64,000 nt of DNA from Chromohalobacter sarecensis (GCF_023061135.1 NZ_JAKGAN010000005.1:1-64000); one strand, 5' to 3'. Counted from the first letter of the stretch, positions 41,890 through 51,044 are shown. The notes: a model not told the origin generated them from the sequence alone. Numbers and translations: made by a program.

Positions 41890-43833
41890 ATGAAGCTGTT
41901 CGACGAGATTCCTGCCGAACGTCCGGCCACGCCATTGCTCGATACTCTCGAGTCTCCTGCGGCGTTACACGATTTCAATGCGGCACAGTTGCGCGAACTG
42001 GCCGACGAGTTGCGTGCTTACCTGCTCTATAGTGTCGGCTGTACCGGCGGCCACTTCGGCGCGGGGCTGGGCGTGGTCGAGTTGACCGTTGCCTTGCACC
42101 ATATTTTCGACACACCGCATGATCGCCTGGTCTGGGATGTCGGCCATCAGGCCTATCCCCACAAGATCCTCACCGGGCGCCGCGAGCAGATGTCGACCAT
42201 CCGCCAGTTCGGTGGGCTGGCGGCGTTTCCCAAGCGCGACGAGTCACCCTACGACACCTTCGGTGTCGGCCATTCGAGCACCTCGATCTCGGCGGCGCTG
42301 GGCATGGCCCTGGCGGCGCGAACCAAAGGTGAGAAGCGCCGCGTCTGCGCGGTCATCGGCGATGGTGCCTTGAGTGCCGGTATGTCGTTCGAAGCGCTGG
42401 CGCATGCTGGGCATGTCGATGCCAATATGCTGGTGATTCTCAACGACAATGAGATGTCGATCTCCGAGAACGTCGGCGGCATGGCCAGTTACCTGGCACG
42501 CATCCTGGTCAGCAAGCCCTACACGGTGATGCGCGAGAACAGCAAACGCGTACTTTCGCATCTACCGGGCGCGTTGCAACTGGCGCGCCGTACCGAAGAG
42601 CACGTCAAGGGCATGGTCAGTCCGGCGACGCTGTTCGAGGAAATGGGCTTCAACTACATCGGCCCCATCGACGGCCATGACTTGCCGAGCCTGGTGCAGG
42701 CGCTCGGCAGCATGGCGAACCTCGAGGGGCCGCAGTTCCTGCATATCAAGACCTGCAAGGGACGCGGCTTTCGCCCCGCCGAGGCCGACCCCATCGGCTA
42801 CCATGCCATCACCAAGCTCGAGAAAACCGCCAGCGAGCCGCCGCCCAAGGTGGAGCCGCGTTCGCCCAACGAGGCTACGGCCGAGCCCAAGGCCAAACCA
42901 CGCAAGTATTGCAACGTCTTCGGCGAGTGGCTCTGCGATATGGCGGCGGCAGATACGCGCTTGATCGGCATCACGCCGGCGATGCGCGAAGGTTCCGACT
43001 TGATTCGCTTCTCGCGCGAGTATCCCGAGCGTTACTACGACGTGGCGATCGCCGAGCAGCACGCGGTGACGCTGGCGGCGGGCATGGCGTGCGAGGGCAT
43101 GAAGCCCGTGGTGGCGATCTACTCGACCTTTCTGCAGCGCGGCTATGACCAGTTGATCCACGACGTGTCGGTGCAGGCACTCGACGTCACCTTCGCCATC
43201 GACCGCGCGGGCGTGGTCGGCGAAGACGGCCCTACGCACCATGGGGCGCTGGATCTCGCCTACCTGCGCTGCATTCCGGGCATGGTGGTGCTGGCGCCCG
43301 CCGATGAAGCCGAGTGCCGCGCCATGTTGAGTGCCGCTTATCATCACGAAGGCCCGGCGGCGGTACGCTATCCGCGCGGCACCGGGCCGGGGAAGGTGCT
43401 CGCGCCCGGTCTCGAGGCGCTGCCCATCGGTGAAGCCGAGACACGGCGTACCGGCGCGCAGGATGGCGTGGCGCTGCTGGCATTCGGCAGCATGAACGGT
43501 CCCGCCGCCGAGGTTGCCGAAAATCTCGACGCCACGCACCTCAATATGCGCAGCGTGAAACCGCTGGACCGTGACGCCATACTCACGGCGGCGCGCCGAC
43601 ATCGACTGCTGGTGACGCTCGAAGAGAATGTTGTCGCCGGCGGTGCGGGGAGTGGCGTGAATGAACTCCTGGCCGCCGAGGGTGTCCAGGTCGAGGTATT
43701 GAATCTCGGCCTGCCGGATGACTTCGTCGAGCATGGCAAGCCCGCCGAATTGCTGACGGCATGCGGTCTCGACGCCGAAGGCATCGAGGCTGCGGTGCGC
43801 CGGCGCTGGGACGCACCACACCATAATGACTAA
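41890..43833 (+). CDS. dxs: 1-deoxy-D-xylulose-5-phosphate synthase
   Basis: The 647-residue thiamine-diphosphate enzyme condenses pyruvate and glyceraldehyde-3-phosphate, opening the MEP isoprenoid route. Motifs are [44 protein letters not shown] with [30 protein letters not shown] and [15 protein letters not shown]. It feeds IspA, encoded 19 bases upstream. The catalytic Glu in the AIAEQHA segment is present. Length is slightly over the 620 of E. coli. Confidence 0.97.
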   Translation: MKLFDEIPAERPATPLLDTLESPAALHDFNAAQLRELADELRAYLLYSVGCTGGHFGAGLGVVELTVALHHIFDTPHDRLVWDVGHQAYPHKILTGRREQMSTIRQFGGLAAFPKRDESPYDTFGVGHSSTSISAALGMALAARTKGEKRRVCAVIGDGALSAGMSFEALAHAGHVDANMLVILNDNEMSISENVGGMASYLARILVSKPYTVMRENSKRVLSHLPGALQLARRTEEHVKGMVSPATLFEEMGFNYIGPIDGHDLPSLVQALGSMANLEGPQFLHIKTCKGRGFRPAEADPIGYHAITKLEKTASEPPPKVEPRSPNEATAEPKAKPRKYCNVFGEWLCDMAAADTRLIGITPAMREGSDLIRFSREYPERYYDVAIAEQHAVTLAAGMACEGMKPVVAIYSTFLQRGYDQLIHDVSVQALDVTFAIDRAGVVGEDGPTHHGALDLAYLRCIPGMVVLAPADEAECRAMLSAAYHHEGPAAVRYPRGTGPGKVLAPGLEALPIGEAETRRTGAQDGVALLAFGSMNGPAAEVAENLDATHLNMRSVKPLDRDAILTAARRHRLLVTLEENVVAGGAGSGVNELLAAEGVQVEVLNLGLPDDFVEHGKPAELLTACGLDAEGIEAAVRRRWDAPHHND

Positions 43834-43858
43834 CACTTAGCGACAAGACGGAAACTTC

Positions 43859-44635
43859 ATGCTGATCGCCATTTTGATTGGGGCCGGGCTCGGCTTCATG
43901 TTCGGTAAATTACCGGGACTGATTATCGGTGCCTTTTTGGGGTATTGGGTCGCGCGGCGTCTGGTACGCCGTGTGGTCGTCTCCAAGCTGTCGCAAATGC
44001 AGGGGCAGTTCCTCGACTCGACGTTCGCGGTCATGGGATGCGTCTGCAAGGCGGACGGTCATGTCAGCGGCGACGAGCTGCGTGTCGTCGAAGCGCTTTT
44101 CGAGCGCTTGCGTCTGAGTGAGGCGCAGCGCGAAAGCGCGAAAGCGGCCTTCGAACGCGGCAAGGCCGATGACTTCGACCTCGACGCCGAACTGGCCACG
44201 GTGCGGCGAGTGACTGGCGGGCAGCGCGCGCTGTTGCAGGTATTCCTGCAAGTCCAGCTCTCGGCCATCGCTGCCGATGGCGAATTGCATCCCGCCGAGC
44301 ATGACATGCTGCTGCGCGTGGCACGTGGACTGGGATGCAGCGAGGCCGAGATCGAACAGATCGAGGCCATGTTGCGTGGCGGTCAGCAGCAGGCGGGCGG
44401 CGGCGCGACATCGCAGCAGGCGCTAACCGATGCCTATCGGGTGCTGGGCGTCGAATCCGATGTCAGCGATGCCGAGCTCAAGCGCGCCTATCGCCGCCTG
44501 ATGAGCCAGAATCACCCGGACAAGCTCGCCGGCAAGGGGCTGCCCGAAAGCATGCGCGAAATGGCCGAGACCCGAACCCAGGAAATCTCCAACGCCTACG
44601 ACCTGATCAAGAAGTCCCGCGAGGCGAATGCCTGA
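43859..44635 (+). CDS. djlA: DnaJ-like membrane co-chaperone DjlA
   Basis: The 258-residue product has an N-terminal membrane segment (MLIAILIGAGLGFMFGKL, then GLIIGAFLGYWVA), a TerB-like middle domain (VMGCVCKADGHVSGDELRVVE) and a C-terminal J domain with YRVLGVESDVSDAELKRAYRRL and the key HPD (QNHPDKL). It anchors DnaK function at the inner membrane. A terminator follows at once. Confidence 0.93.
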   Translation: MLIAILIGAGLGFMFGKLPGLIIGAFLGYWVARRLVRRVVVSKLSQMQGQFLDSTFAVMGCVCKADGHVSGDELRVVEALFERLRLSEAQRESAKAAFERGKADDFDLDAELATVRRVTGGQRALLQVFLQVQLSAIAADGELHPAEHDMLLRVARGLGCSEAEIEQIEAMLRGGQQQAGGGATSQQALTDAYRVLGVESDVSDAELKRAYRRLMSQNHPDKLAGKGLPESMREMAETRTQEISNAYDLIKKSREANA

Positions 44636-44665
44636 CCTCGTAGCGGTCTTCGTCCATGACGCAGA

Positions 44666-44693
44666 GAAGCCCTCGGCCAAGGCCGGGGGCTTC
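44666..44693 (+). terminator. Rho-independent terminator after djlA
   Basis: GAAGCCCTCGGCC pairs with GGCCGGGGGCTTC (44681-44693), followed by TTGCTT. The stem is long and the loop tight. It also lies before the convergent HIU hydrolase end. Confidence 0.85.
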
Positions 44694-44720
44694 TTGCTTA
44701 CGGCGGACGACCGGCGCGGT

Positions 44721-45128
44721 TCAGCTGCCGCGGTAGGTGGAGTAACCGTAGGGGCTCAGCAGCAGCGGGATATGGTAGTGCTGTGAGGTGTCGGTCACCT
44801 CGAAAGGTACCGGAATCTCGGGAAAGAAGGTTTGGGTATCGTGCTCGGCGAACCAGTCACCGGTCTCGAAAGTCACGCGGTAGACACCCGTAGTGAAGTC
44901 TCGTTCGTCGGGATAGAGCGCCGAGATGCGGCCGGACTCGGCCGTGATGCCGGTGGCCAGAGACTCCCAGCCGCTCTCGGTGCGCTTCTCGAGCTGGACC
45001 TCGACCCCTGGCGACGGCTGGCCGGACTGGATGTCGAGCACGTGCACGCTCAGCGGGTTGTCGGCAGCCAACGCCGGGACGGCACCGCAAAGGCCGAGGG
45101 CGGCGACCAGCGTTCGGGATACGCGCAT
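44721..45128 (-). CDS. hiuH: Periplasmic 5-hydroxyisourate hydrolase (second copy)
   Basis: The 135-residue product starts with a signal peptide (RTLVAALGLCGAVPALAAD, cleavage about residue 21) and continues with the HIU hydrolase fold: LSVHVLDIQSGQPSPGVEV, FFPEIPVPFEV, HYHIPLLLSPYGYSTYRGS. It therefore acts outside the cytoplasm, where 5-hydroxyisourate formed by oxidation of urate or by reactive species may accumulate. AGGAGA precedes the ATG at 45128; the longer frame to 45251 runs into the repeat array and is rejected. It is divergent from an OmpR-type two-component system, the arrangement of E. coli hiuH and hprRS. Confidence 0.92.
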   Translation of the reverse strand: MRVSRTLVAALGLCGAVPALAADNPLSVHVLDIQSGQPSPGVEVQLEKRTESGWESLATGITAESGRISALYPDERDFTTGVYRVTFETGDWFAEHDTQTFFPEIPVPFEVTDTSQHYHIPLLLSPYGYSTYRGS

Positions 45129-45246
45129 GGGAAGATCTCCTGTCGTGATGGAGGTTTCATCCTGGCAGTGTCTTGCCGTCGCCGGCCTGACGGCAGGATT
45201 ACGACTTTGTAATGGGCAGTCCGCGCGCGACGGGCTAGCCTGTGGC

Positions 45247-45301
45247 GTCATTTATCGGTCATTTATCGGTCATTTATCGGCCATTTATCGGTCATTTATC
45301 G
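45247..45301. repeat. Five tandem 11-bp repeats before the response regulator gene
   Basis: The unit GTCATTTATCG occurs five times without gaps; only the fourth has one change (GCCATTTATCG). Eleven bases is one helical turn, the spacing of direct repeats bound by OmpR/PhoB-type regulators. The array ends 13 bases before the regulator start and is 118 bases from hiuH, so it may control both. It is not a CRISPR: there are no spacers. Confidence 0.92.
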
Positions 45302-45314
45302 AGAGACATGTTGC

Positions 45315-45986
45315 ATGCGTATCCTGCTGGTGGATGACGAAAGCAAGACCGCCGACTACCTGGCCAGGGGACTGGGCGAGGCCGGGTATCGGGTCGAGGT
45401 CGCCCGGGACGGGCTGGACGGTCGGCACCTGATCGAGGAGGCCGACTTCGAGCTGATCATCCTCGACGTCATGCTGCCGGGGCTCGATGGCTGGGAACTG
45501 CTGCGGCTGATCCGGCGCCATAGCCAAGTGCCGGTGTTGTTCCTGACCGCCCGGGATGCCGTGGAATACCGGGTCAAGGGGTTGGAGCTGGGCGCTGACG
45601 ATTATCTCGTCAAACCCTTTTCTTTCGTCGAACTGCTGGCCCGGGTGAGGACGCTGCTGCGCCGCGGTCCGCTGCGGGAGCGGGAGCGCTTCCAGGTGGC
45701 CGATCTGCACATGGACGTGCTGAAACGTCGGGTCACACGGGGCGAGACGCGGCTTGCGCTGACCAATAAGGAGTTCGCGCTGCTGCAACTGCTGCTCGAG
45801 CGCGAGGGCGAGGTACTGTCGCGGACCTTGATCGCCTCCGAGGTTTGGGGCATGAACTTCGATAGCGATACCAATGTGGTGGAGGTTGCCGTGCGGCGAC
45901 TGCGGGCCAAGGTGGACGACCCCTTCACGCGTCGGTTGATTCACACCGAACGCGGCATGGGCTACGTGCTGGAGGGCCGCGATTGA
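45315..45986 (+). CDS. OmpR-family response regulator, CusR/HprR-like
   Basis: The 223-residue product has a receiver domain with phosphoacceptor Asp51 ([13 protein letters not shown]), Thr78 and Lys100 ([10 protein letters not shown]), and a winged-helix effector ([39 protein letters not shown]). It pairs with the kinase encoded immediately downstream; the stop and next start overlap (TGATG). Relatives respond to copper, silver or peroxide stress. Divergent hiuH points to the HprR branch. GAGAGAC precedes the start, directly after the repeat array. Confidence 0.92.
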   Translation: MRILLVDDESKTADYLARGLGEAGYRVEVARDGLDGRHLIEEADFELIILDVMLPGLDGWELLRLIRRHSQVPVLFLTARDAVEYRVKGLELGADDYLVKPFSFVELLARVRTLLRRGPLRERERFQVADLHMDVLKRRVTRGETRLALTNKEFALLQLLLEREGEVLSRTLIASEVWGMNFDSDTNVVEVAVRRLRAKVDDPFTRRLIHTERGMGYVLEGRD

Positions 45987-47386
45987 TGCGCGCGCCGGCC
46001 TCTCTATCGATGCGCCTGTCGCTGCTGTTCGCCCTGGTGACCCTGGGGCTGCTCGGTGGCCTCGGGGCCTATCTCTACCATGCTCTGGGCCAACAGATCG
46101 CCTGGCGTGACGATCAGATGCTGCAGGGTCGCCTCGAGCGCATGGAAGCGCTTCTGGACGACGGCGAGAGCATCGCAGCGCTGCGTCGCCGGCCGCTGCT
46201 CTATGCCAACATGTTGGGCAATCGCGAGAGCCTGCTGTGGATGCTCGACGCGCACGGCGTGCCGCTGATAGAGGTCAATCCGCTGGGCCTGCCGGTGCCC
46301 GAGCTACCGCCGGCTCCGGAGGGACGACTCGGGGAACATCCCGCCGTCGAGTCGACACGCCTGGCCTGGCGCAGCTTCGAGCATGACGGGCGTCGCCTGA
46401 CCCTGGTGGCCGGCAAGACGCTCGATGAGCGCGAGCGAATGCTGGCCGCCTATAGGTTGCGGCTGTGGCTCGCCATGGGGGCGGGTGCGGTGCTGGCCTG
46501 TGGGTTGGGCTGGGTCGTCGTACGGCGTGGCCTGCGTCCGGTGAGAAGGCTGGCCACGCGGTCGCGCACGATCGATGTAGCGCATCTGCATTGGCGCCTG
46601 GAGGCGAACGACGAGACGACGGAGCTCCGCGATCTGAGCCGCGCGCTCAACCAGATGCTGGCGCGTCTGGAAGAAGGGTTCGCCCAGCTGTCACGCTTTT
46701 CCGAGGATCTCGCCCACGAGATGCGTACGCCCTTGGGTAACCTGCTGGGGGCGACTCAGCAGGCCCTGCAGCGGGAGCGCACGGGGGTGGAATACCGCCA
46801 GCTGCTGGGCTCTCACGTCGAAGAGTACGAGCGGCTGTCGCGCATGATAGAGACCATGCTGTTCCTGGCGCGCACCGAGCAGTCCTCGAGGACGTTGCCC
46901 CGTGAAACGGTCGATCTGCGAGGCCTCGCCGACCAGCTCTGCGACTACTTCGAGGGCATGGCCGACGAAGACGGTCGCGAGCTGGTTAGTGATATGGAGG
47001 GTCGGATGACGGCCAATCTCGATCTGCTGCGCCGAGCGCTCGCCAACCTCATCGATAACGCGCTGCGCCATGGACGCAGCGGCACCGAGATCCGTCTGGT
47101 GTCGCGGCGAGAGGCTGGGGGCTGGCACCTCGGGGTGATCAATCACGGGGAACTGATTCCCGACGCGGAGCAGGCGCGGCTCTTCGAGCGCTTCTATCGC
47201 AGCGATCCGGCGCGATCTCAGTCGGTGGGCACCGGTGGTCTGGGACTGGCCATCGTGCGTTCCGTGGCGCAATTGCATGGCGGGGAGACCTGGTGCGAAA
47301 GCGACACGGCCGTCAACGCTTTCTGGTTGTGTCTGCCAGTGAGCGGCGGTTGCGTTGACAGTTGCCCCGTGGGTCGGCAACGCTGA
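45986..47386 (+). CDS. Membrane sensor histidine kinase, CusS/HprS-like
   Basis: The 466-residue kinase has two membrane segments (LSLLFALVTLGLLGGLGAYLY and LAMGAGAVLACGLGWVVV), a periplasmic sensor of about 120 residues, a HAMP linker, the phospho-His244 in FSEDLAHEMRTPLG, and an ATPase domain with LANLIDNALRHG and GTGGLGLAIVRSV. It should phosphorylate the adjacent regulator. Signal unknown; metal or oxidant is inferred from family. The final 20 residues contain two cysteines (GGCVDSCPVG), unusual for the family. Confidence 0.9.
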   Translation: MRAPASLSMRLSLLFALVTLGLLGGLGAYLYHALGQQIAWRDDQMLQGRLERMEALLDDGESIAALRRRPLLYANMLGNRESLLWMLDAHGVPLIEVNPLGLPVPELPPAPEGRLGEHPAVESTRLAWRSFEHDGRRLTLVAGKTLDERERMLAAYRLRLWLAMGAGAVLACGLGWVVVRRGLRPVRRLATRSRTIDVAHLHWRLEANDETTELRDLSRALNQMLARLEEGFAQLSRFSEDLAHEMRTPLGNLLGATQQALQRERTGVEYRQLLGSHVEEYERLSRMIETMLFLARTEQSSRTLPRETVDLRGLADQLCDYFEGMADEDGRELVSDMEGRMTANLDLLRRALANLIDNALRHGRSGTEIRLVSRREAGGWHLGVINHGELIPDAEQARLFERFYRSDPARSQSVGTGGLGLAIVRSVAQLHGGETWCESDTAVNAFWLCLPVSGGCVDSCPVGRQR

Positions 47387-47427
47387 AAGGCGCTAGCGCC
47401 CGCGTGGCGCGATACTAGGAGACGCGG

Positions 47428-48030
47428 ATGCCAGCGAGACTGAAGACCTATCGCGCCGTGGCGCACCTGCTGAGCGCACTGGATGCGCTGGGATGGCGAG
47501 TGGGATATCGCTATGGTGACCGTCAGTTGCTCGAGGGCGTCATTCTGCCCTCGCTGGCGGCGGGTGTCGGCGCTGGTCATGTGTTGCTGGTGGGGTGCGC
47601 CTGGTACACGCGCGACTACCCCGAATTCTTCACCCGGGCACGTGTCTCGACGCTGGATGTCGATCCCGCCAAATCACCCTTCGGGGGCCGGCGCCACGTG
47701 GTCGCCGATATGACCGCCCTGGAGCGGCACTTCGCCCCCGCCAGCCTGGACGCCGTGATCTGCAACGGCGTGCTGGGCTGGGGGCTCAACGCGCCCGATG
47801 ACATCGAAGCCGCGTTTTCGGCGGCGGCGACATGCCTGCGCCCGGGGGGCCATCTCCTGCTGGGCTGGAATGATATCCCGCCTTACAATGCCGTGCCTCC
47901 GGAGGCCGTGATGGCGCTCGAGGCGCTGCATCCCGATACGATCCCGGGCCTCGATCAGCACAGCGTGATCGCCCTGGAACGCAATCAGCATTGTTATCAG
48001 GCCTTTCGCAAGCCGGAGACCAAGTCATGA
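47428..48030 (+). CDS. SAM-dependent class I methyltransferase-like protein
   Basis: The 200-residue product has a degenerate Rossmann methyltransferase pattern: HVLLVGCAWYTRDYP (motif I region), STLDVDPAKSPFG, SLDAVICNGVLGWGLN and CLRPGGHLLLGWNDIPPY. The substrate is unknown. GAGACGCGG precedes the start. It is followed after 22 bases by an alpha/beta hydrolase, so the two are probably co-transcribed, perhaps with the two-component genes upstream. Confidence 0.75.
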   Translation: MPARLKTYRAVAHLLSALDALGWRVGYRYGDRQLLEGVILPSLAAGVGAGHVLLVGCAWYTRDYPEFFTRARVSTLDVDPAKSPFGGRRHVVADMTALERHFAPASLDAVICNGVLGWGLNAPDDIEAAFSAAATCLRPGGHLLLGWNDIPPYNAVPPEAVMALEALHPDTIPGLDQHSVIALERNQHCYQAFRKPETKS

Positions 48031-48052
48031 GTCGCGCCGCCGGGGACGTACG

Positions 48053-49036
48053 ATGCTGATCGCGGGCTGGGCTGTGCTTTTCGGTGTACTGATTTTTAGT
48101 GTACTGCTTGCCGTGGCCTGTCTTCTGGGGCTGCGGCACATGACACATGCCCTGGCCCGCGACGCCGAAGCGCGATTGCCGCCGCGCGGCGGCTTCATCG
48201 ATACCTCCGGCGGGCGCCTGCATTACGTCGATGTTGGCCAGGGGCCACCGTTGATAATGATCCATGGCTTGGGTGGCCAGCTCCAGCACTTTACCTACGC
48301 CTTGATCGAGGCACTGAGCAATGATTTCCGCGTCATTGCCATCGATCGGCCGGGGTCGGGGTATTCCGATGTTACTGACAATGAGCGTGCCCGCTTGCCT
48401 TGCCAGGCGCGCGCCCTGCACGAGGCTTGGCGGGCCTTGGGTGTCGAACGCCCGCTCGTGGTGGGGCACTCGATGGGCGGCGCGGTAGCTCTGACGCTGG
48501 CGCTGGAGTATCCCCAGGAGGTTGCGGGGCTGGCACTGCTCGCGCCGTTAGTGGCGCAGGTGTCGGATGTGCCACCGGCGATGCGGTTGCTGGCGATTCG
48601 CTCGCCACGCCGGCGGCGCTGGATGGCCGAGACGCTCGCCATTCCCCTGACGCGGGTGACCTCTCGGCAGGCGTTGGCGCAGGTGTTCGCACCGGAGGCG
48701 GTACCAGCGGATTACGCCACTCGTGGCGGTGGCCTCCTGGCGTTGCGTCCCCAGGCCTTCCATGCGGCTTCCACCGACCTGGCCATGCTCGAGCACGAAT
48801 TGCCCCGGCAGGTATCTCGCTATGTGACGCTGGGCGTGCCACTGGGTGTCATCTTCGGGGCGCACGACGGGATTCTCGAGCCAGCGCTGCATATCGAGGC
48901 GCTACAGCGTTCGTGTCCCGATATGCTCGTGCATGTGGAGCCCGAGGCGGGGCACATGCTGCCCATCATGCGGCCCGATGTCACGGCGGCTTTTATCCGT
49001 CGCATGGCGGCGCGGGCCTGGCCCTCGTCCTCCTGA
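48053..49036 (+). CDS. Membrane-anchored alpha/beta hydrolase
   Basis: The 327-residue product has an N-terminal membrane anchor (WAVLFGVLIFSVLLAVACLLGL), then an alpha/beta-hydrolase fold: oxyanion loop IMIHGLGGQLQHF, nucleophile GHSMGG, acid in GAHDGIL and catalytic His in EAGHMLP. Substrate unknown (esterase, lipase or dehalogenase-like). The nine-base gap to the convergent TetR gene leaves no room for a terminator. Confidence 0.85.
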   Translation: MLIAGWAVLFGVLIFSVLLAVACLLGLRHMTHALARDAEARLPPRGGFIDTSGGRLHYVDVGQGPPLIMIHGLGGQLQHFTYALIEALSNDFRVIAIDRPGSGYSDVTDNERARLPCQARALHEAWRALGVERPLVVGHSMGGAVALTLALEYPQEVAGLALLAPLVAQVSDVPPAMRLLAIRSPRRRRWMAETLAIPLTRVTSRQALAQVFAPEAVPADYATRGGGLLALRPQAFHAASTDLAMLEHELPRQVSRYVTLGVPLGVIFGAHDGILEPALHIEALQRSCPDMLVHVEPEAGHMLPIMRPDVTAAFIRRMAARAWPSSS

Positions 49037-49045
49037 CACAACCGC

Positions 49046-49624
49046 TCAGGCTTCCACTCCTGCCCAAAAGACGGCCCAGGCCCCCTCCAGACGTCGTTCG
49101 AAGGTATCGGCGTCGTAGTAGAAATTCTCGGCGAACAGACCATCCATCAGACAGTAGAAGGCGGCGATGAACTGCGCCTCGGGCAGCGCGCGCAGCTCGC
49201 CAGCTTGGCGGCCGTCCTCGAAGAGTGCATGCAGGTGGGCGTTGATGCGCCGCTCGTTGTCATTCGAAATGGAGGCGACCTGGGAGGCTACGTCCGTCGG
49301 CGGAAAGAGCAGGTAGCGCTTGTAGAACACGCCCTGGTGCTCGCGGCGGATGAAGGTGGCGCACGCGCGGATGAGCCGCTCGAGGCGTTCACGCGTGGGC
49401 AAGTCGTGGGAGCGTGTCAGGCTATCGTCGATAAGCGCGACGATGCCGCTTTCGACCTCTTCGAAGATCGCCAGGAACAGCGCCGCCTTGTTGGGAAAAT
49501 GATTGTAGATCGACGGCTTCTTGATGCCGATCTCGGCGGCGATTTGCGCAAGTGAGGTGCCTTCGTAGCCATGCTGGGCGAATAGGGCGAGACCGGTGTG
49601 TTTGAGTTTGTCGCGGGTATGCAC
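49046..49624 (-). CDS. TetR-family repressor of the adjacent SMR pair
   Basis: The 192-residue product has a TetR HTH at residues 5-50 (GLALFAQHGYEGTSLAQIA, IGIKKPSIYNHFPNKAALF) and an AcrR/QacR-type C-terminal helical domain (FYCLMDGLFAENFYYDADTFERR). It diverges from two small multidrug resistance genes. A perfect 16-bp palindrome sits in the shared region, so it likely represses both. Ligand expected to be a cationic compound. Confidence 0.88.
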   Translation of the reverse strand: MHTRDKLKHTGLALFAQHGYEGTSLAQIAAEIGIKKPSIYNHFPNKAALFLAIFEEVESGIVALIDDSLTRSHDLPTRERLERLIRACATFIRREHQGVFYKRYLLFPPTDVASQVASISNDNERRINAHLHALFEDGRQAGELRALPEAQFIAAFYCLMDGLFAENFYYDADTFERRLEGAWAVFWAGVEA

Positions 49625-49704
49625 TGAACGTCCCTAGGCCTGCGTGAATCTGCTCATGATCGCGGCTTGTGCGCATGATTGCCAAGTCGTGTCGTCAACT
49701 CTAT

Positions 49705-49720
49705 ACTAACGACCGTTAGT
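49705..49720. promoter_or_regulatory. TetR operator candidate ACTAACG-AC-CGTTAGT
   Basis: A perfect 7-base inverted repeat with a 2-base spacer, 81 bases before the TetR start and 73 before the first SMR gene. Form and position fit a TetR-family operator. Confidence 0.75.
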
Positions 49721-49792
49721 TAGTTTAAGCGCTTCTGGCGTGATAAGCACTGTTGTAAAAAGCGCGACGCGCAGGTGATCGAGGAGGGCATG

Positions 49793-50167
49793 ATGGCAAT
49801 GCGTTGGCTGATTCTACCGCTGGCGGCGGTGGCCGAGGTCGGTTGGGCGACCGGCTTGAAACTCGCCGATGGCCCCGGCGGCTGGGTGGCGACATTGGTC
49901 ATGGCGACGTTGAGCTTGCTGCTGGCGGTGCAAGCTGTGCGTTTCTTGCCGGCGAGTACCGTGTACACGGTCTTCGTGGGGCTCGGTGCGGCGGGCACGG
50001 TAGCGGCCGATGCTTGGCTGTTCGGCACGCATTTCTCGTGGTCATCGCTGGCGTGTATCGGTCTGATCCTGATCGGTGTCATCGGCTTGCAACAGTTTGC
50101 CGGCGAGCCCACGGCCGGTCGGGTGTCTCACGACCCTGATCGCCAGCGCGAAGGAGTGTCTTCATGA
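49793..50167 (+). CDS. Small multidrug resistance (SMR) exporter, subunit 1
   Basis: The 124-residue membrane protein has four helices and the membrane Glu (LPLAAVAEVGWATGLKLADG) that couples proton and cation exchange. It ends in a hydrophilic tail of about 20 residues. The next SMR gene overlaps by four bases (ATGA), which marks a paired SMR exporter (YkkCD/EbrAB type), acting as an antiparallel heterodimer. GAGGAGG precedes several candidate ATGs (49790, 49793, 49799). A QacR-like repressor is divergent. Guanidinium or quaternary amines are plausible substrates. Confidence 0.85.
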   Translation: MAMRWLILPLAAVAEVGWATGLKLADGPGGWVATLVMATLSLLLAVQAVRFLPASTVYTVFVGLGAAGTVAADAWLFGTHFSWSSLACIGLILIGVIGLQQFAGEPTAGRVSHDPDRQREGVSS

Positions 50168-50484
50168 CGTGGCATTGGTTGGCGTTACTCGGAGCGGGGG
50201 TTTTTGAGGTGCTCGGCGTGGTGGGGTTTGCCCGCGTCAGCCAGGGGCGAGCGCTGGCCGGCGGTGTGCTCATGACGCTGGGATTCGGCACGGCGCTCGG
50301 CTTTCTGGCACTGGCCATGCGCGGCATCGACCTGGGCGTTGCCTATGCCGTGTTCACGGGTATCGGCACTGTATGTGCCACTCTGCTGGGCATGCTGTGC
50401 TGGGGCGAGTCGCGTCATCCGTTGCGGATCGCCTTCACTGCGTTGATCGTGATCGGCGTGCTGGGACTCAAGCTGTTGAACTGA
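50164..50484 (+). CDS. Small multidrug resistance (SMR) exporter, subunit 2
   Basis: The 106-residue protein has four helices and the key Glu in LLGAGVFEVLGVVGFARVS. It differs in sequence from subunit 1, consistent with an obligate heterodimer. Translation is coupled by a four-base overlap. A hairpin follows after 36 bases. Confidence 0.87.
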   Translation: MTWHWLALLGAGVFEVLGVVGFARVSQGRALAGGVLMTLGFGTALGFLALAMRGIDLGVAYAVFTGIGTVCATLLGMLCWGESRHPLRIAFTALIVIGVLGLKLLN

Positions 50485-50520
50485 AGCGCTGAGGGAGCAG
50501 GCGTCGGCGTGTTAACCCTG

Positions 50521-50541
50521 TCTCTATCTAGCTGATAGAGA
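50521..50541. terminator. Hairpin after the SMR pair
   Basis: TCTCTATC (50521-50528) pairs with GATAGAGA (50534-50541) over TAGCT. No U tract; it could also be a regulatory element for the next gene, 93 bases on. Confidence 0.35.
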
Positions 50542-50633
50542 GGAACTATGGAGGCGATAGCACGACTTTAGTTGGTTAATGTTTAGCGGGCTAATAGAAT
50601 GCGTCTTGTACACCACATACAAGAGGTTTTCAT

Positions 50634-50963
50634 ATGAAACGCGCATTAGCCGTTACCGCATTGCTTATCGCCGCCACACCGCTGGTTGCCCAAGCAAGCA
50701 CCGCCTCGCAGCAAGCTGCCGCCGTCAATCATGAGTCGCTTCAAGTGAGCTCGCAAGCGGCGGATGCCTCGGCGTCACGAACCTTCGATAACGATGCTTT
50801 CCGCTATTCCGGCATGAGCGTCGCCATGGCCGACAGTCAGCGTGCCATCAATGACGACGAGCAGACTGCCACACCGTCCTCTGCGTCAACGCAGGATGAC
50901 AAGAGCTGGTTGGAGACACTGTCCGACAATAATCGCTATCTGGGCGCGCCCGCTGGCTGGTAA
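50634..50963 (+). CDS. Small exported protein of unknown function
   Basis: The 109-residue product starts with a signal peptide (MKRALAVTALLIAATPLVAQA, cleavage near 21). The mature part is Ser/Ala/Gln/Asp-rich with no cysteines, and the C-terminus reads SWLETLSDNNRYLGAPAGW. It is acidic, as is typical of halophile exported proteins. No family is recognised. CAAGAGG precedes the ATG. It stands alone between the SMR pair and the nucleoside uptake genes. Confidence 0.75.
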   Translation: MKRALAVTALLIAATPLVAQASTASQQAAAVNHESLQVSSQAADASASRTFDNDAFRYSGMSVAMADSQRAINDDEQTATPSSASTQDDKSWLETLSDNNRYLGAPAGW

Positions 50964-51044
50964 GCGTGAACCCTGTGATGCCGACTGGTCGTTGCAGGAA
51001 TGGTCACACGCTCGGCGCGTGCTGGGGCAGTGTTGGTAGGAGGC

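Noticed and set aside
45247-45301. CRISPR-like array
   Set aside because: Units of 11 bases follow each other with no spacers and there are no cas genes; a tandem regulator site fits better.
49625-49792. Guanidine riboswitch before the SMR pair
   Set aside because: The leader is short, lacks ykkC-type conserved stretches, and a TetR operator palindrome explains control.
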